Assembly: GCA_036394195.1 (NCBI GenBank)
Contig: DASWFO010000151.1
Coordinates: 1 to 52,396, forward strand
Reading direction: 5' to 3'
Source: DATJPD01 sp036394195
GTDB taxonomy: Bacteria > Pseudomonadota > Alphaproteobacteria > CACIAM-22H2
DNA: 52,396 nt
Positions within the stretch are counted from its first letter, which is position 1. Each line of letters opens with the position of its first letter. The notes under the pieces were generated by a model. The model was not told the DNA's origin, ran no database searches, and saw only the letters and a list, made by a program, of their open reading frames with translations. Shown here one piece after another: positions 16,521-25,740 of this stretch. The translations under genes were made by a program, and so were the position numbers.

Positions 16521-16536
16521 TTCAAGAAGCGTGCCG
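16521..16536 (-). promoter_or_regulatory. sigma-54-like promoter upstream of glnK
   Basis: The minus strand reads CGGCACGCTTCTTGAA: GGCACG at -24, correct 12-bp phasing and TTGA at -12 where TTGC is expected. RNA would start about 105 nt before the glnK ATG. No clear NtrC palindrome was seen upstream in the 16537-16707 stretch shared with the divergent hydroxylase gene. Confidence 0.38.
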
Positions 16537-16707
16537 CGCACAAGCACCATCCTCCAGCGCCCCGTCCCACCGCTGCCTAAACGAGCAGCATGCTCCGCGA
16601 TTTATGACTGCCGATCCAGCACGCCCCCGTCGCTGGACAACGCCTTGCCGCTGCGGGAAGTTGGGCCCGTGACCCGTCCCGCCGCAGTTCTCGCCGAGAG
16701 CGCTGAT

Positions 16708-17949
16708 ATGACGAGCGCCGACCTGTTGATCGTGGGCGGCGGCCTGGTCGGCCTCACTCTGGCGACGGCGTTCGGCTCGGCCGGCCTGACGGTCGCGGTC
16801 GTCGACCGCGAGAGGCCGGCGGCCGCCGGGGCCGACATCTTCGATGGCCGGGCTTCGGCCATTGCCTGGGGCTCGGCCCAGGTGTTGGCCGGCATCGGCT
16901 TGTGGGAGCACCTGAAGCCCGATGCCGAAGCGATTCGGGAGATCCGCGTCTCCGACGGCGCGTCGCGCCTGTTCCTGCATTACGACCATCGCGAGGCCGG
17001 CATTGCGGCAGCCGCTCGTCCGGCGCCGCTCGGCTACATCGTTGAAAACCGTTTCATCCGGCGCGCCCTGTACGCCGCCCTCGCAGAACATCCGACGGTT
17101 CGCTTACTGGCCCCGGCCGAGCTGGCGGGGCTCGAGCGAATGCCGGGCCGCGTCGAAGGACGCTTGGCCGATGGGCATCGCATCAGCGCCCGGCTGGCGG
17201 TCGCCTGCGACGGGCGCGACTCGCCGCTGCGCGGCCAAGCCGGCATCGCCGCCACGCGGTGGCAATACCCGCAGGCCGGCGTGGTCGCCGCGGTCAGCCA
17301 CCAACACCCGCACCACGGCATCGCACATGAGCGGTTCTTGCCCGCCGGGCCGTTCGCCATGTTGCCGCTGCCTGATTCTCCGGACGGCGAGCACCGCTCG
17401 TCGATCGTGTGGACTGAGCGTGCGGAGCTGGCGTCGATGATGCTCGCCTTGCCGGCGGACCAGTTCGCCGCCGAGATCGAGCGGCGGTTCGGCGACACGC
17501 TCGGCCGGATCGCGGCGGCCGGACCGCGCTGGTCCTATCCGCTGGGCCTCATCCAGGCCGACAGGTATGTCGCGCATCGCGTGGCCTTGGTCGGCGACGC
17601 GGCGCATGCGATTCATCCCATCGCGGGACAAGGGCTCAATCTCGGCCTCCGCGACGTGGCGGCCCTGGCCGAATGCGTGGTCGACGCGGCGCGCCTCGGC
17701 CTGGACATCGGAACCGGCGACGCTCTCGCCCGCTACGAGCGCTGGCGGCGGCTCGACAATCTGATCCTCGCCGCGACGACCGACGGCCTCAATCGCCTGT
17801 TCTCCAACGCGGCACCGCCCGTACAGCTTGCCCGCGACGTCGGACTGGCGGCGGTCAATCGGCTGCCGGCGGCCAAGCGGCTGTTCATGCGCCATGCCAT
17901 GGGCATGGTCGGCGACCTGCCGCGGCTGGTGCGCGGCGAGGCGCTGTAA
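16708..17949 (+). CDS. UbiH/Coq6-family FAD-dependent hydroxylase
   Basis: A 413-residue class A flavin monooxygenase. LLIVGGGLVGLTLA is the FAD dinucleotide fold, ACDGRDSPLR the DG motif, and VALVGDAAHAIHPIAGQGLNLG the second FAD/ribityl motif characteristic of ubiquinone ring hydroxylases. It probably hydroxylates a polyprenyl-benzoquinol intermediate. Which ring carbon (UbiH, UbiF, UbiI or the alphaproteobacterial UbiL role) cannot be decided here, so no symbol is given. The start at ATG 16708 matches the family. The frame is open far upstream, but that part is the divergent promoter region of glnK. Confidence 0.88.
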   Translation: MTSADLLIVGGGLVGLTLATAFGSAGLTVAVVDRERPAAAGADIFDGRASAIAWGSAQVLAGIGLWEHLKPDAEAIREIRVSDGASRLFLHYDHREAGIAAAARPAPLGYIVENRFIRRALYAALAEHPTVRLLAPAELAGLERMPGRVEGRLADGHRISARLAVACDGRDSPLRGQAGIAATRWQYPQAGVVAAVSHQHPHHGIAHERFLPAGPFAMLPLPDSPDGEHRSSIVWTERAELASMMLALPADQFAAEIERRFGDTLGRIAAAGPRWSYPLGLIQADRYVAHRVALVGDAAHAIHPIAGQGLNLGLRDVAALAECVVDAARLGLDIGTGDALARYERWRRLDNLILAATTDGLNRLFSNAAPPVQLARDVGLAAVNRLPAAKRLFMRHAMGMVGDLPRLVRGEAL

Positions 17950-18061
17950 ACGAGCCGGGGCATCGCGACTTTCCTAACTCGTCATGCCCGCGCCAGATTC
18001 TTCTCGCCCGTCGGCGGCCTTGAAGGCCGCAACGCAGCGCAGTTGGGCATCCAGAATTTTT

Positions 18062-18140
18062 ACCACAGAGGCACAGAGATCACGGAGAAGAGACGAGACA
18101 AACTCTTCTCTTCCCTCAGTGTCCTCTGTGTCTCTGTGGT
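18062..18140. repeat. long imperfect palindromic intergenic repeat
   Basis: The left arm ACCACAGAGGCACAGAGATC and the right arm ending CCTCTGTGTCTCTGTGGT fold into a stem of about 30 bp with few mismatches. Sequences of the ACCACAGAGGCACAGAG type recur between genes in many environmental bacteria (general knowledge). It lies between convergent genes and may act as a two-way terminator. The flanking 17985-18061 (CATGCCCGCG... GGGCATCCAG) also looks like repeat material. Confidence 0.7.
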
Positions 18141-18152
18141 TGAATCTCCTGG

Positions 18153-18174
18153 ATTCCCGCTTTACAGCGGGAAT
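18153..18174. repeat. dRS3-like ATTCCC...GGGAAT hairpin repeat
   Basis: A perfect 9-bp stem (ATTCCCGCT at 18153-18161 with AGCGGGAAT at 18166-18174) with a four-base loop, followed by GACG. It fits the ATTCCC-N-GGGAAT pattern known as dRS3 in Neisseria and seen dispersed in other Proteobacteria. It is 12 bp from the longer palindrome, forming a small repeat cluster. Confidence 0.65.
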
Positions 18175-18208
18175 GACGCAGGAGAAAAACAGGATCCGCG
18201 AACCGCCC

Positions 18209-18673
18209 CTACGCCTGCGTCTCGACCGTGAGGATGAATTTGTAGAAGACGTCGTCGCGCGCATAGCCGGCCGCGCGATACAGGCTCTGGGCGGTGGCGT
18301 TGGTGCGCTCGGTCGTGAGCTCGATGCGGATCGCACCGCTGGCGCGCGCGAAATCGCGGGACCTGTCCATCAGCCGCCGCCCGACGCCTTGGCCGCGATG
18401 GGCCGGATTGACGAAAAGATCGTTCAGGATCCAGATCGGCCGCATTGAGACTGACGACAGCGAGGGGTAGAGCTGGGCGAAGCCGGCCGCCTCATCGTCG
18501 GCGAGAGCGAGGAAAATCACCGAATCGCGGCGCTTGAATCGCTCGGCAATGAACCTCCGCGCCGCCTCAAGATCGGACGTCTGGCGATAGAACACCCGAT
18601 ACGCGTCGAACAGCCGCGCGATCGCGGGTAGGTCGTCGGCGCTGGCTTGGACGATGCGGATCTGCGGCCCCAT
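18209..18673 (-). CDS. GNAT-family N-acetyltransferase
   Basis: A 154-residue acetyltransferase. IRIVQASADDLPAIARLFDA is a typical GNAT N-terminus. LNDLFVNPAHRGQGVGRRLM contains the acetyl-CoA pyrophosphate loop (RGQGVG), and RTNATAQSLYRAAGY is motif B. The start at ATG 18673 is preferred because the upstream gene ends at 18688. The in-frame codons further upstream are not conserved-looking. The substrate is unknown. It is the last gene of a minus-strand run of conserved small genes. Confidence 0.85.
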   Translation of the reverse strand: MGPQIRIVQASADDLPAIARLFDAYRVFYRQTSDLEAARRFIAERFKRRDSVIFLALADDEAAGFAQLYPSLSSVSMRPIWILNDLFVNPAHRGQGVGRRLMDRSRDFARASGAIRIELTTERTNATAQSLYRAAGYARDDVFYKFILTVETQA

Positions 18674-18687
18674 GGGAGGTCGTGTGC

Positions 18688-19086
18688 CTATCGCCCGGCG
18701 GATGCCCGGCCCGGCGGATCGCGAGACAGGCCCTTGGCCTGGATCTCGTCGAGATAGGCTTGCCACAGCTCGTCGTGATGCTCACCCAGGTGATAGAGGT
18801 ATTCCCAGCTGTAGATGCCGGTGTCGTGGAGATCGTCGAACTTGATCCGGATCGCGTAATGGCCGACCGGCTCGACGGCCATGATGCCGACAAACCGGCG
18901 GCCGGCGACGATTTGCTTCTGTCCCGGACCGTGTCCCTGGACTTCGGCGGACGGGCTTTCGACGCGCAGGAATTCCGCCGGATAGGAAAACGTGCAGCCG
19001 TCGTCGAAATCGACTTCGAGCGATTTCTCGGCTTTCCTCACGCGAATCTCCTTCGGCCACCGCTTGGTGCCGAAACTCTCGCTCAT
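18688..19086 (-). CDS. DUF971 domain protein
   Basis: A 132-residue protein with the DUF971 (gamma-butyrobetaine hydroxylase-like N-terminal) domain: WPKEIRVRKAEKSLEVDFDD, FSYPAEFLRVESPSAEVQGH, VEPVGHYAIRIKFDDLHDTG and IYSWEYLYHLG. Stand-alone members are small proteins often linked with iron-sulfur or NAD metabolism genes. Their role is not established. It is coupled to the Trm112 gene by ATGA (19083-19086). Confidence 0.85.
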   Translation of the reverse strand: MSESFGTKRWPKEIRVRKAEKSLEVDFDDGCTFSYPAEFLRVESPSAEVQGHGPGQKQIVAGRRFVGIMAVEPVGHYAIRIKFDDLHDTGIYSWEYLYHLGEHHDELWQAYLDEIQAKGLSRDPPGRASAGR

Positions 19087-19298
19087 ATCCGTTCGGTATC
19101 GGAGGCGGCGCCGACGGCCGGCGGCGTCTCGTCGAGCTTGCGGGCCTCGTCGATCAGCATGATCGGGATTCCGTCGCGGATCGGATAGGCGAGACCGGCC
19201 TGCTCGCTCACCAGCTCCTGGCGTGCTTCATCGTAACGCAACGGACCCTTGGTCAGCGGACAGACGAGAATTTCGAGCAGTTTCGGATCGACGCCCAT
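19083..19298 (-). CDS. Trm112 family protein (UPF0434)
   Basis: A 71-residue protein with LLEILVCPLTKGPLRYD at the N-terminus and YPIRDGIPIMLIDEAR, the hallmark of the bacterial Trm112/UPF0434 family. In eukaryotes Trm112 activates methyltransferases. The bacterial role is less clear. Only one Cys remains of the zinc-ribbon pattern, as is common in short bacterial members. The ATG at 19298 is followed 3' by ATGA coupling to the DUF971 gene. Confidence 0.85.
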   Translation of the reverse strand: MGVDPKLLEILVCPLTKGPLRYDEARQELVSEQAGLAYPIRDGIPIMLIDEARKLDETPPAVGAASDTERI

Positions 19299-19386
19299 GC
19301 ATCCCTCGTGGCAAGCGGGTGAATATCGTCGCCGCGAGCCCGCGCTCAGTCAATGCCTAAGGCGGCCATGGCTGATGCTTGGAGGG

Positions 19387-20082
19387 CTAATGCTTGGCGC
19401 TTTCGCCGCTGCGGCCGGTGGCCGCCATCTCGATCAGCACGGTGACCGCCTTTGCCAAATCGGGGAGCGTGCGGCATTCGAGCAGCGCCTGCTTCTCCTG
19501 CGGCGCGAACGGGCAGTTCATGGCCAAGGTCGACACCAGACGGTCATCCGGCGTCTCGGCGATCACGTCCCAATCCGTGGTCACGTTGTGCGCGGCGAAA
19601 TAGGCGCGCAACGGCCCCATCAGGCGCTCGCGGTCGATCGCCCCCCGCGCCGGACCGGCCGCTGCCAGATCGCTCTGCCAGTTCGTGTAGTCGGCGACGA
19701 CCCGGCGATAGCCGCGGACCGTCGGCAGCTCCTCGGCGGTGTCGAACCGGCAGATCCCGGCAAGGGTGATCAGATAACGGCCGTCGCCTGTCTCGTTGAA
19801 ATGGCTGATGCGGCCGACGCATCCGGTCGAGTACAGGGGCGTCGGCGGCGGCAGCGCGCCGCCGCGAGTCATGCCTTCGGTGCCGGCCACGCGCGGCTGG
19901 ATCATGCCGATCATGCGGTCGCGCGCGGCGAGGGCGTCTTCGAGTAGCGCCAGATAGCGCGGCTCGAAGACGTTCAGCGGCAGCCGCCCGTGCGGCAGAA
20001 GAAGCACGCCGGTCAGCGGGAAGACCGGGATCGTCTTCGGCAGATCGTCCGGACGCAGCACCGTGCCGGCGTGGCCGCTCAT
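19387..20082 (-). CDS. LON substrate-binding-domain protein
   Basis: A 231-residue stand-alone Lon N-terminal (PUA-like) domain without ATPase or protease parts. IPVFPLTGVLLLPHGRLPLN, FEPRYLALLEDAL, GCVGRISHFNETGDGRY and LAGICRFD are the family markers. I choose ATG 20082, seven bases after the ybbN-type stop, over an in-frame TTG at 20097 that overlaps that gene. Its function in bacteria is not established, and it may help recognise damaged proteins. The conserved pairing with the thioredoxin-TPR gene fits a proteostasis role. Confidence 0.85.
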   Translation of the reverse strand: MSGHAGTVLRPDDLPKTIPVFPLTGVLLLPHGRLPLNVFEPRYLALLEDALAARDRMIGMIQPRVAGTEGMTRGGALPPPTPLYSTGCVGRISHFNETGDGRYLITLAGICRFDTAEELPTVRGYRRVVADYTNWQSDLAAAGPARGAIDRERLMGPLRAYFAAHNVTTDWDVIAETPDDRLVSTLAMNCPFAPQEKQALLECRTLPDLAKAVTVLIEMAATGRSGESAKH

Positions 20083-20089
20083 CGGAGGC

Positions 20090-21004
20090 TTAAGCAAACA
20101 TCAGCGAGGACAGGCGGCGGCGGCCGGACACCGTCAGCGGATCGGTCGGGCCGAGGGCTTCGAAGAATTTGACGAGCTGCTTGCGCGCCGCCTCGTCGTT
20201 CCACTTGCGGTCGCGGCGGAAGAGCTCCAGCAGCAGCTCGACTGCGACGTCGCTCTGTCCATTGGCGAACAGCGCCGAGGCGAGATCGAAGCGCGCCTGG
20301 TAGTCCTTCGGGTCCGCGTTCACCCGCGCCTCGAGGCCGGCGATGTCGCCGGCGCTGGCGCCTTGCTCGGCGAGGTCGAGGGCGGACTGGGCGGCGACCA
20401 CGTCCGGATCCTTTTTCGCCTCGGCCGGCAATCCCGCCAGCACCTGTTTGGCCTTTCCGCGATCGCCGGCCGCGATGTAGCAGCGCGCCAGCCCGGCCGC
20501 GGCCGGGGCATTGCCGGGCTCGCGGGCCAGGATCTGCCCGTACAAGGCACTGGCGGTCCCGGTATCGCCCTCGGCAAGTGCCGCCTTGGCCTGGTCCATC
20601 GCTTGCGCGATCGGCGAGGGTGTGGCCTCGGCACCGGCACCCAGACGCTTGATGAACGCCTTGATCTGGCTCTCCGGCAGCGCCCCGACGAAGCCGTCGA
20701 CCGGGCGGCCGCCCTTGAACGCGAACACGGCCGGGATGGACTGGATGCGGAGCTGCTGCGCGATCTCGGGGTTCTCGTCGATGTTGACCTTGACCAGCCG
20801 CACGGCACCGCCGGCCTCGCGGACGGCTTTCTCCAGCGCCGGGCCGAGCTGCTTGCACGGCCCGCACCACGGCGCCCAGAAATCGACGATGACCGGCGTC
20901 TCGCGCGAGGCGTCGATGACGTCGGCCATGAAGGTCGTGACGTCGCTGTCTTTGATCAGATCGGCGTCGGGTTTGGCGCGCGCGGCGCCCAGAATCGGTT
21001 CCAT
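20090..21004 (-). CDS. thioredoxin-TPR co-chaperone, YbbN-like
   Basis: A 304-residue protein. Residues about 20-125 form a thioredoxin domain with VDFWAPWCGPCKQL (Cys47, Cys50), KVNIDENPEIAQQLRIQSIP (cis-Pro) and FKGGRPVDGFVG. The remainder is alpha-helical, TPR-like (ALAEGDTGTASALYGQIL, AAAGLARCYIAAGD). It resembles E. coli YbbN/CnoX, a chaperone-holdase protecting thiols, here with an intact CGPC active site. The ATG at 21004 has AAGGA upstream. The longer TTG start at 21028 is less likely. Confidence 0.9.
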   Translation of the reverse strand: MEPILGAARAKPDADLIKDSDVTTFMADVIDASRETPVIVDFWAPWCGPCKQLGPALEKAVREAGGAVRLVKVNIDENPEIAQQLRIQSIPAVFAFKGGRPVDGFVGALPESQIKAFIKRLGAGAEATPSPIAQAMDQAKAALAEGDTGTASALYGQILAREPGNAPAAAGLARCYIAAGDRGKAKQVLAGLPAEAKKDPDVVAAQSALDLAEQGASAGDIAGLEARVNADPKDYQARFDLASALFANGQSDVAVELLLELFRRDRKWNDEAARKQLVKFFEALGPTDPLTVSGRRRLSSLMFA

Positions 21005-21148
21005 TGCGTCAAAATTCCTTGTGATCAACGGGCCGGGTGATCAGCGGGCCGGTGCCGTCCACCGCGGGTGCGACCGGCTGGGGCGACCGCCTGGGGCCCA
21101 GCCTTTAAATGGCCACTTTCACCCGCCGTGGCAACCCCGGCCGGGCCC

Positions 21149-21808
<660 letters not shown>

Positions 21809-21928
21809 TGGGGCCTCCGGGCTGATCGTCCGTGGAGTCTAGGCGTTTTGCGGCCGCTTGCAATCCCGCCCGAAACCCCTATGATCGCCGCGCTTTCCGC
21901 CGGGAAACAGCCCCGCGACGGAATGCCC

Positions 21929-22003
<75 letters not shown>

Positions 22004-22345
22004 TTTTTCGCCAGTAAGACCGAGTAATCACCGGACAGAGAAATCCGTGTGGGGCGGAGCTGCGGTCCCATCGCAGACCCTCGACCCTGTCCCTCGCTGC
22101 CCACGTAAAACCAGTCGTCGTCGACACCCCGCTAAAGCCTTGCGCTGCGCTGGCGGCAGAACGCCCCGCGCGAGGATTGGTCAGGCTATTTGCTGCGGTG
22201 CTCCAAAGGCTTGCCGGAACCTCGCAACTTGGCGCGGGTTTTGAGCGGCTCATCGCCCGAAAGTCCACGCTCGCGGCCTTAGCCAATCGTTAGTCAAAAA
22301 ATGTCTTAATGAATCCTTGCCGGCGCGACTTCGGTGAGGGGGCGC
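22004..22345. other. gap downstream of tRNA-Gly, no supported gene
   Basis: About 340 bases between tRNA-Gly and the histidine kinase. Open frames here lack ribosome-binding sites and recognisable motifs. There is no integrase and no repeat of the tRNA 3' end, so no sign of an integrated element. The promoter of the kinase gene probably lies here (AT-rich at about 22285-22315). Confidence 0.5.
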
Positions 22346-24166
22346 ATGGGCTTGGCGTCGGAGGGGACGGACGGCGTGGTGCAGTCTGCGGACAACGATG
22401 TGCCCGGTCAGGTTCGGATCCGGGATTTTCTTTCGGCCCATCCGGGGCGTTGTCTCGGGCTGGCGGCGGGACTCCTCGCGGCCGCCGGCAGTCTGGCCTT
22501 CGCCGTGGATCTGCTCCGACAAGGCGCGACCGCGACGCTTCAACTCGAACTGATTGCCGCCGGTGCCGGGATTGCAGTGGCGGCGCTGCTCATGCTGAGC
22601 TGGAGCCTCGTGCGCCAGGTCGGACACCAGAAGCGCCTCGCGGCGAATCTCGAGGACAACCGGCGCTTGCTCGAGACCACGCAACGCGTGGCGAAGATCG
22701 GCAGCTGGTCGGCGACGTTCGAGAACGGCACCGGCGGGACGACCCGGTGGTCGCCGGAAGTGTTCCGGATCTTTGGCGTCGCGCCGGCGGCCTGGGGCGG
22801 CACGGTGGCGGATTTCGAGGCGCTGGTGCATCCCGACGACCGGCCGGGGAGGGAGCGCGCCCGGCTTCAGGCCATGCAGTCCGGTGCTTCGAATTTCGGC
22901 ATGGATTACCGCATTTGGCGGCCCGACGGCGCCATCCGCTGGGTTCAAACCCAGGCCGAAATCATCCGCGATCCGGCCGGCCAAGCCGCTCAGATGGTTG
23001 GCACGTTGCAGGACATCACCGAGCGCAAGGAGGCCGAGGACGCGTTGCGCCACAGTGAAGCGCGGCTCCGCGATTACGCGGAAACCGCCTCCGACTGGTT
23101 CTGGGAGACCGGGCCGGACCACCGCTTCATTGACATGTCGAGCCGCATCGAAGCCTTCGGCCAGCGTGCCCAGACACGGATTGGCAAGCTGCGCAGGGAA
23201 ATCGCCGCCGACCGCGACGAGCAGCCGGAGAAATGGCGCGAGCACATGGCGATGCTCGATCGGCATGAGCCGTTTCGCGATTTCGTCTACCGGATGAAGG
23301 TCGGCGACGAAGACGAAATGGCGATCTCGGTGAGCGGCCGGCCCTTCTTCGCGGCGAACGGAGAGTTCCTCGGCTATCGCGGGACGGCACGCGAGGTGAC
23401 GGGCGCTTTGCGAGCCGAGGAGCGGCTTCGCGAGGCGAAAACCGCGGCCGAGGCGGCCAGTGCCGCGAAGTCGGCGTTCCTGGCGAATATGAGCCACGAG
23501 CTCCGCACGCCGCTGAACGCGATCATAGGCTTCGCCGAGGCGCTGACCGGCGGCTATTTCGGTCCGCTCAACGATAAGCAGGCGGAATATGTCCGCGACA
23601 TCAAAGCCTCCGGGAACCATCTGCTGCTGCTGATCAGCGATCTGCTGGACGTCTCGAAGATCGAAGCGGGCAAGCTCGAGCTGCACCGGGAGATGATCGA
23701 TATCCGCGAGGAGATCACCGCCTGTCTGCGCATCGTCCAGCCCAAGGCCGATCAGGGCCGCGTCATGTTGGAAACCAACGTGCCGCCGGACCTGCCCGAT
23801 TATCCCGCCGATCGCCGTGCGCTGAAGCAGGTCCTCCTCAACCTGCTGTCGAACGCGGTGAAATTCACGCCGCCGGGCGGGCGGGTGACCGTGGAGGCCT
23901 CCGGGACCTCGGACGGCGACCTTGCGATTTCGGTGTGCGACACCGGGATCGGGATTGCACCGCAGGACCTGCCGAAGATCGTGGTCCCGTTCAGCTCGCT
24001 CGGCCGGAACGCCAACCTCAGCCGCGGCCATGAAGGTACCGGGCTCGGTCTCCCGCTCTCGAAGTCATTGGTCGAAATGCACGGCGGCAAGCTCGAGATC
24101 GTGAGCGAGCTGGGCCGCGGCACGATCGCGACGGTGCGCTTCCCGGCGATATCGACCGCCGCATGA
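22346..24166 (+). CDS. PAS-domain sensor histidine kinase
   Basis: A 606-residue hybrid-type-lacking sensor kinase. Two hydrophobic segments fall in residues about 35-90. PAS domain 1 (about 110-230) ends in the PAC-like LQDITERKEAEDAL, and PAS domain 2 (about 235-365) contains YAETASDWFWETGPDHRF. The HisKA segment has the phospho-His in SHELRTPLNAIIGFAEAL. The ATPase domain has QVLLNLLSNAVKF (N box), CDTGIGIA (G1) and GTGLGLPLSKSL (G2). The ATG at 22346 follows GAGGGGG. There is no receiver domain and no adjacent response regulator, so the partner and signal are unknown. Confidence 0.9.
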   Translation: MGLASEGTDGVVQSADNDVPGQVRIRDFLSAHPGRCLGLAAGLLAAAGSLAFAVDLLRQGATATLQLELIAAGAGIAVAALLMLSWSLVRQVGHQKRLAANLEDNRRLLETTQRVAKIGSWSATFENGTGGTTRWSPEVFRIFGVAPAAWGGTVADFEALVHPDDRPGRERARLQAMQSGASNFGMDYRIWRPDGAIRWVQTQAEIIRDPAGQAAQMVGTLQDITERKEAEDALRHSEARLRDYAETASDWFWETGPDHRFIDMSSRIEAFGQRAQTRIGKLRREIAADRDEQPEKWREHMAMLDRHEPFRDFVYRMKVGDEDEMAISVSGRPFFAANGEFLGYRGTAREVTGALRAEERLREAKTAAEAASAAKSAFLANMSHELRTPLNAIIGFAEALTGGYFGPLNDKQAEYVRDIKASGNHLLLLISDLLDVSKIEAGKLELHREMIDIREEITACLRIVQPKADQGRVMLETNVPPDLPDYPADRRALKQVLLNLLSNAVKFTPPGGRVTVEASGTSDGDLAISVCDTGIGIAPQDLPKIVVPFSSLGRNANLSRGHEGTGLGLPLSKSLVEMHGGKLEIVSELGRGTIATVRFPAISTAA

Positions 24167-24173
24167 GCCCGGC

Positions 24174-24329
24174 TCAGGGTGCCGCGTAGAAAACCTGACC
24201 GAACGGGATTTCGCCGGTGACGACGCGGCGCCGGCCGAATTCGACCGCCTGGGCCGTATACCCGTGGTCGGTGAAGAAGCGCACGGCGTCCATGAGCGTC
24301 ACGCCCAAGCGCTGCCAATAGGCCGGCAT
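24174..24329 (-). pseudogene. truncated duplicate of FkbM methyltransferase 3' end
   Basis: The last 50 codons of the gene at 25741-26631 are repeated here. Both read AYWQRLGVTLMDAVRFF... to ...GQVFYAAP and stop, with 45 of 50 residues identical by eye. The DNA similarity ends abruptly at about 24329 (corresponding to about 25893) in the middle of the protein, so this is a fragment without a start. It sits just downstream of the methyltransferase gene, so duplicated ends bracket that gene. Probably a relic of tandem duplication and deletion. Confidence 0.85.
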
Positions 24330-24590
24330 CGCGGGAGGGAGTACACCCCACGCACCGTGAAAGGTTAAGCGCACTCCTTAGGCAGCTTCAGCGACGCAAT
24401 TGGATTCCCATTGGGGGGTTCCCATTGATCGACGCCAATTACTGAGTGATCCAATACTCTGACGACGGCCACTGCACGATCGAGTGCAGGATCGGTGATC
24501 GGATATGGCTGGCTGGACAGCAGGTCATGGATTTCGTCACGCCTTACGTGGACGCCCTGGACGGCGGCGGCGCCGTTGACGTGAACCGCG
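24330..24590. other. accessory spacer without recognised gene
   Basis: Lower GC than the flanks. A minus-strand frame that runs in from the neighbouring gene and ends at 24365 could encode a 60-70 residue peptide (HVRRDEIHDLLSSQPYPITD...), but no start or ribosome-binding site is convincing and the family is unknown to me. It contains the short repeat GGATTCCCATTGGGGGGTTC near 24400. Confidence 0.35.
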
Positions 24591-25484
24591 CTAATCGTGC
24601 CGGCGGCTCTCTTTCCTGAAGAGACCGCACGCGCCGAAATTGCCGTAAAAAGTGAAGTCATCGGACGGCATGATGACTTCGGCGACCGCCTGATAGACGC
24701 CATAGGGGTGCGATAGGTCGCGATTCGCGGGATCGAGAAAATCGTGAAACAGCAGGAAGCCGCCAGGATCGAGCCGATCCATCGCCGCCGCCGCCGCCGC
24801 GCGCGTGGCCTCGTAGCCGTGCCAGTGATCGACGAACATGAGACCGAATCGCCGGCGCTCGTCTCCGGCCCTTTGCAGGAAACTCTCTGCGGGTTCGTTA
24901 TTGAAGATGACCTGGTCCGCCAGCGGCAGGGCCGAGATGTTCGATCGGGCTTTTTCCATTGCCGCGCCGTCGATATCGACCGCGTATATGGTCCCTAGCC
25001 GCCCGGCCGCCTGGACCCCCCTGAGCATGATCGACGTCGATAGGCCTTGGTGAGTGCCGAGTTCCAGGATGTCGCCTTTGCAGAAGTAAGCCAGTTCGTA
25101 GAGCTTCAAAGCGTCGGGGCGACAGAGATAGCCCTCGATTCCGATGTCGATGGCCTGCGGAATTCCAAACAGGCCGACCTTGCACTCGTCGAAAACGCGA
25201 TGCTCCGCGTTGATGTAGTCGCCGGAAAACGCGAACGTCTTTCGGTAACGATTGCCTGCTGGGTCAAGGCCGAGAGAATCGAAGTCGACCCAGGTATCGA
25301 TATGCCTCGTCATATCGGCCGCGGCGGGTGACGGTGCACCGTGAGCCAGAAGCTGCCGATAGAGACGGCTGATGGCGATATACGGCAGAGCCGATTGGAT
25401 TTTCTCTGGGGCTGGCGCCTGCACCTGAACCGGAACGATGTCCCGCAGTTGGCGCGCCAATAGGTGGCCGATTCTCCCCATCAT
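24591..25484 (-). CDS. class I SAM-dependent methyltransferase (Methyltransf_24 type)
   Basis: A 297-residue protein. DILELGTHQGLSTSIMLRGV at about residues 140-159 is the SAM-binding motif I, IYAVDIDGAAMEKARSNI supplies the ribose-binding acidic residue, and GLMFVDHWHGYEATRAA then GGFLLFHDFLDP are the metal or substrate motifs of the O-methyltransferase-like Methyltransf_24 group. I choose the ATG at 25484 (AAAGG upstream), though 25481 is equally possible. The flanking FkbM gene and its fragment suggest a small accessory cassette for modifying a glycan or metabolite. The substrate is unknown. Confidence 0.78.
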   Translation of the reverse strand: MMGRIGHLLARQLRDIVPVQVQAPAPEKIQSALPYIAISRLYRQLLAHGAPSPAAADMTRHIDTWVDFDSLGLDPAGNRYRKTFAFSGDYINAEHRVFDECKVGLFGIPQAIDIGIEGYLCRPDALKLYELAYFCKGDILELGTHQGLSTSIMLRGVQAAGRLGTIYAVDIDGAAMEKARSNISALPLADQVIFNNEPAESFLQRAGDERRRFGLMFVDHWHGYEATRAAAAAAMDRLDPGGFLLFHDFLDPANRDLSHPYGVYQAVAEVIMPSDDFTFYGNFGACGLFRKESRRHD

Positions 25485-25740
25485 TTCCGCACCTTTGAGT
25501 TCGCTAGGTGCTGGAGCGTAACAGCACCGGCGTTGGAGGACTAGTCCATGCTCATCGCGCTTTTCCAACCGCTCAGGGCGGTTCTGGGCGCACTGGTGTT
25601 CCGCGGCCGCGGCTTTCGATGAGCTGTTGGTGCCCGTGCAGTACCCAGGTGACAGCGGGGTAGATGCAGCTTGGAAAAAGAAAACCGACGTCTCCGAAGC
25701 CCGTCTCGGCGGCGGGCCCCGGTTCTCAGCTTCGAAGTTG

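Noticed and set aside
22004..22345. Genomic island inserted at tRNA-Gly
   Set aside because: No integrase and no duplicated tRNA 3' end within the window.
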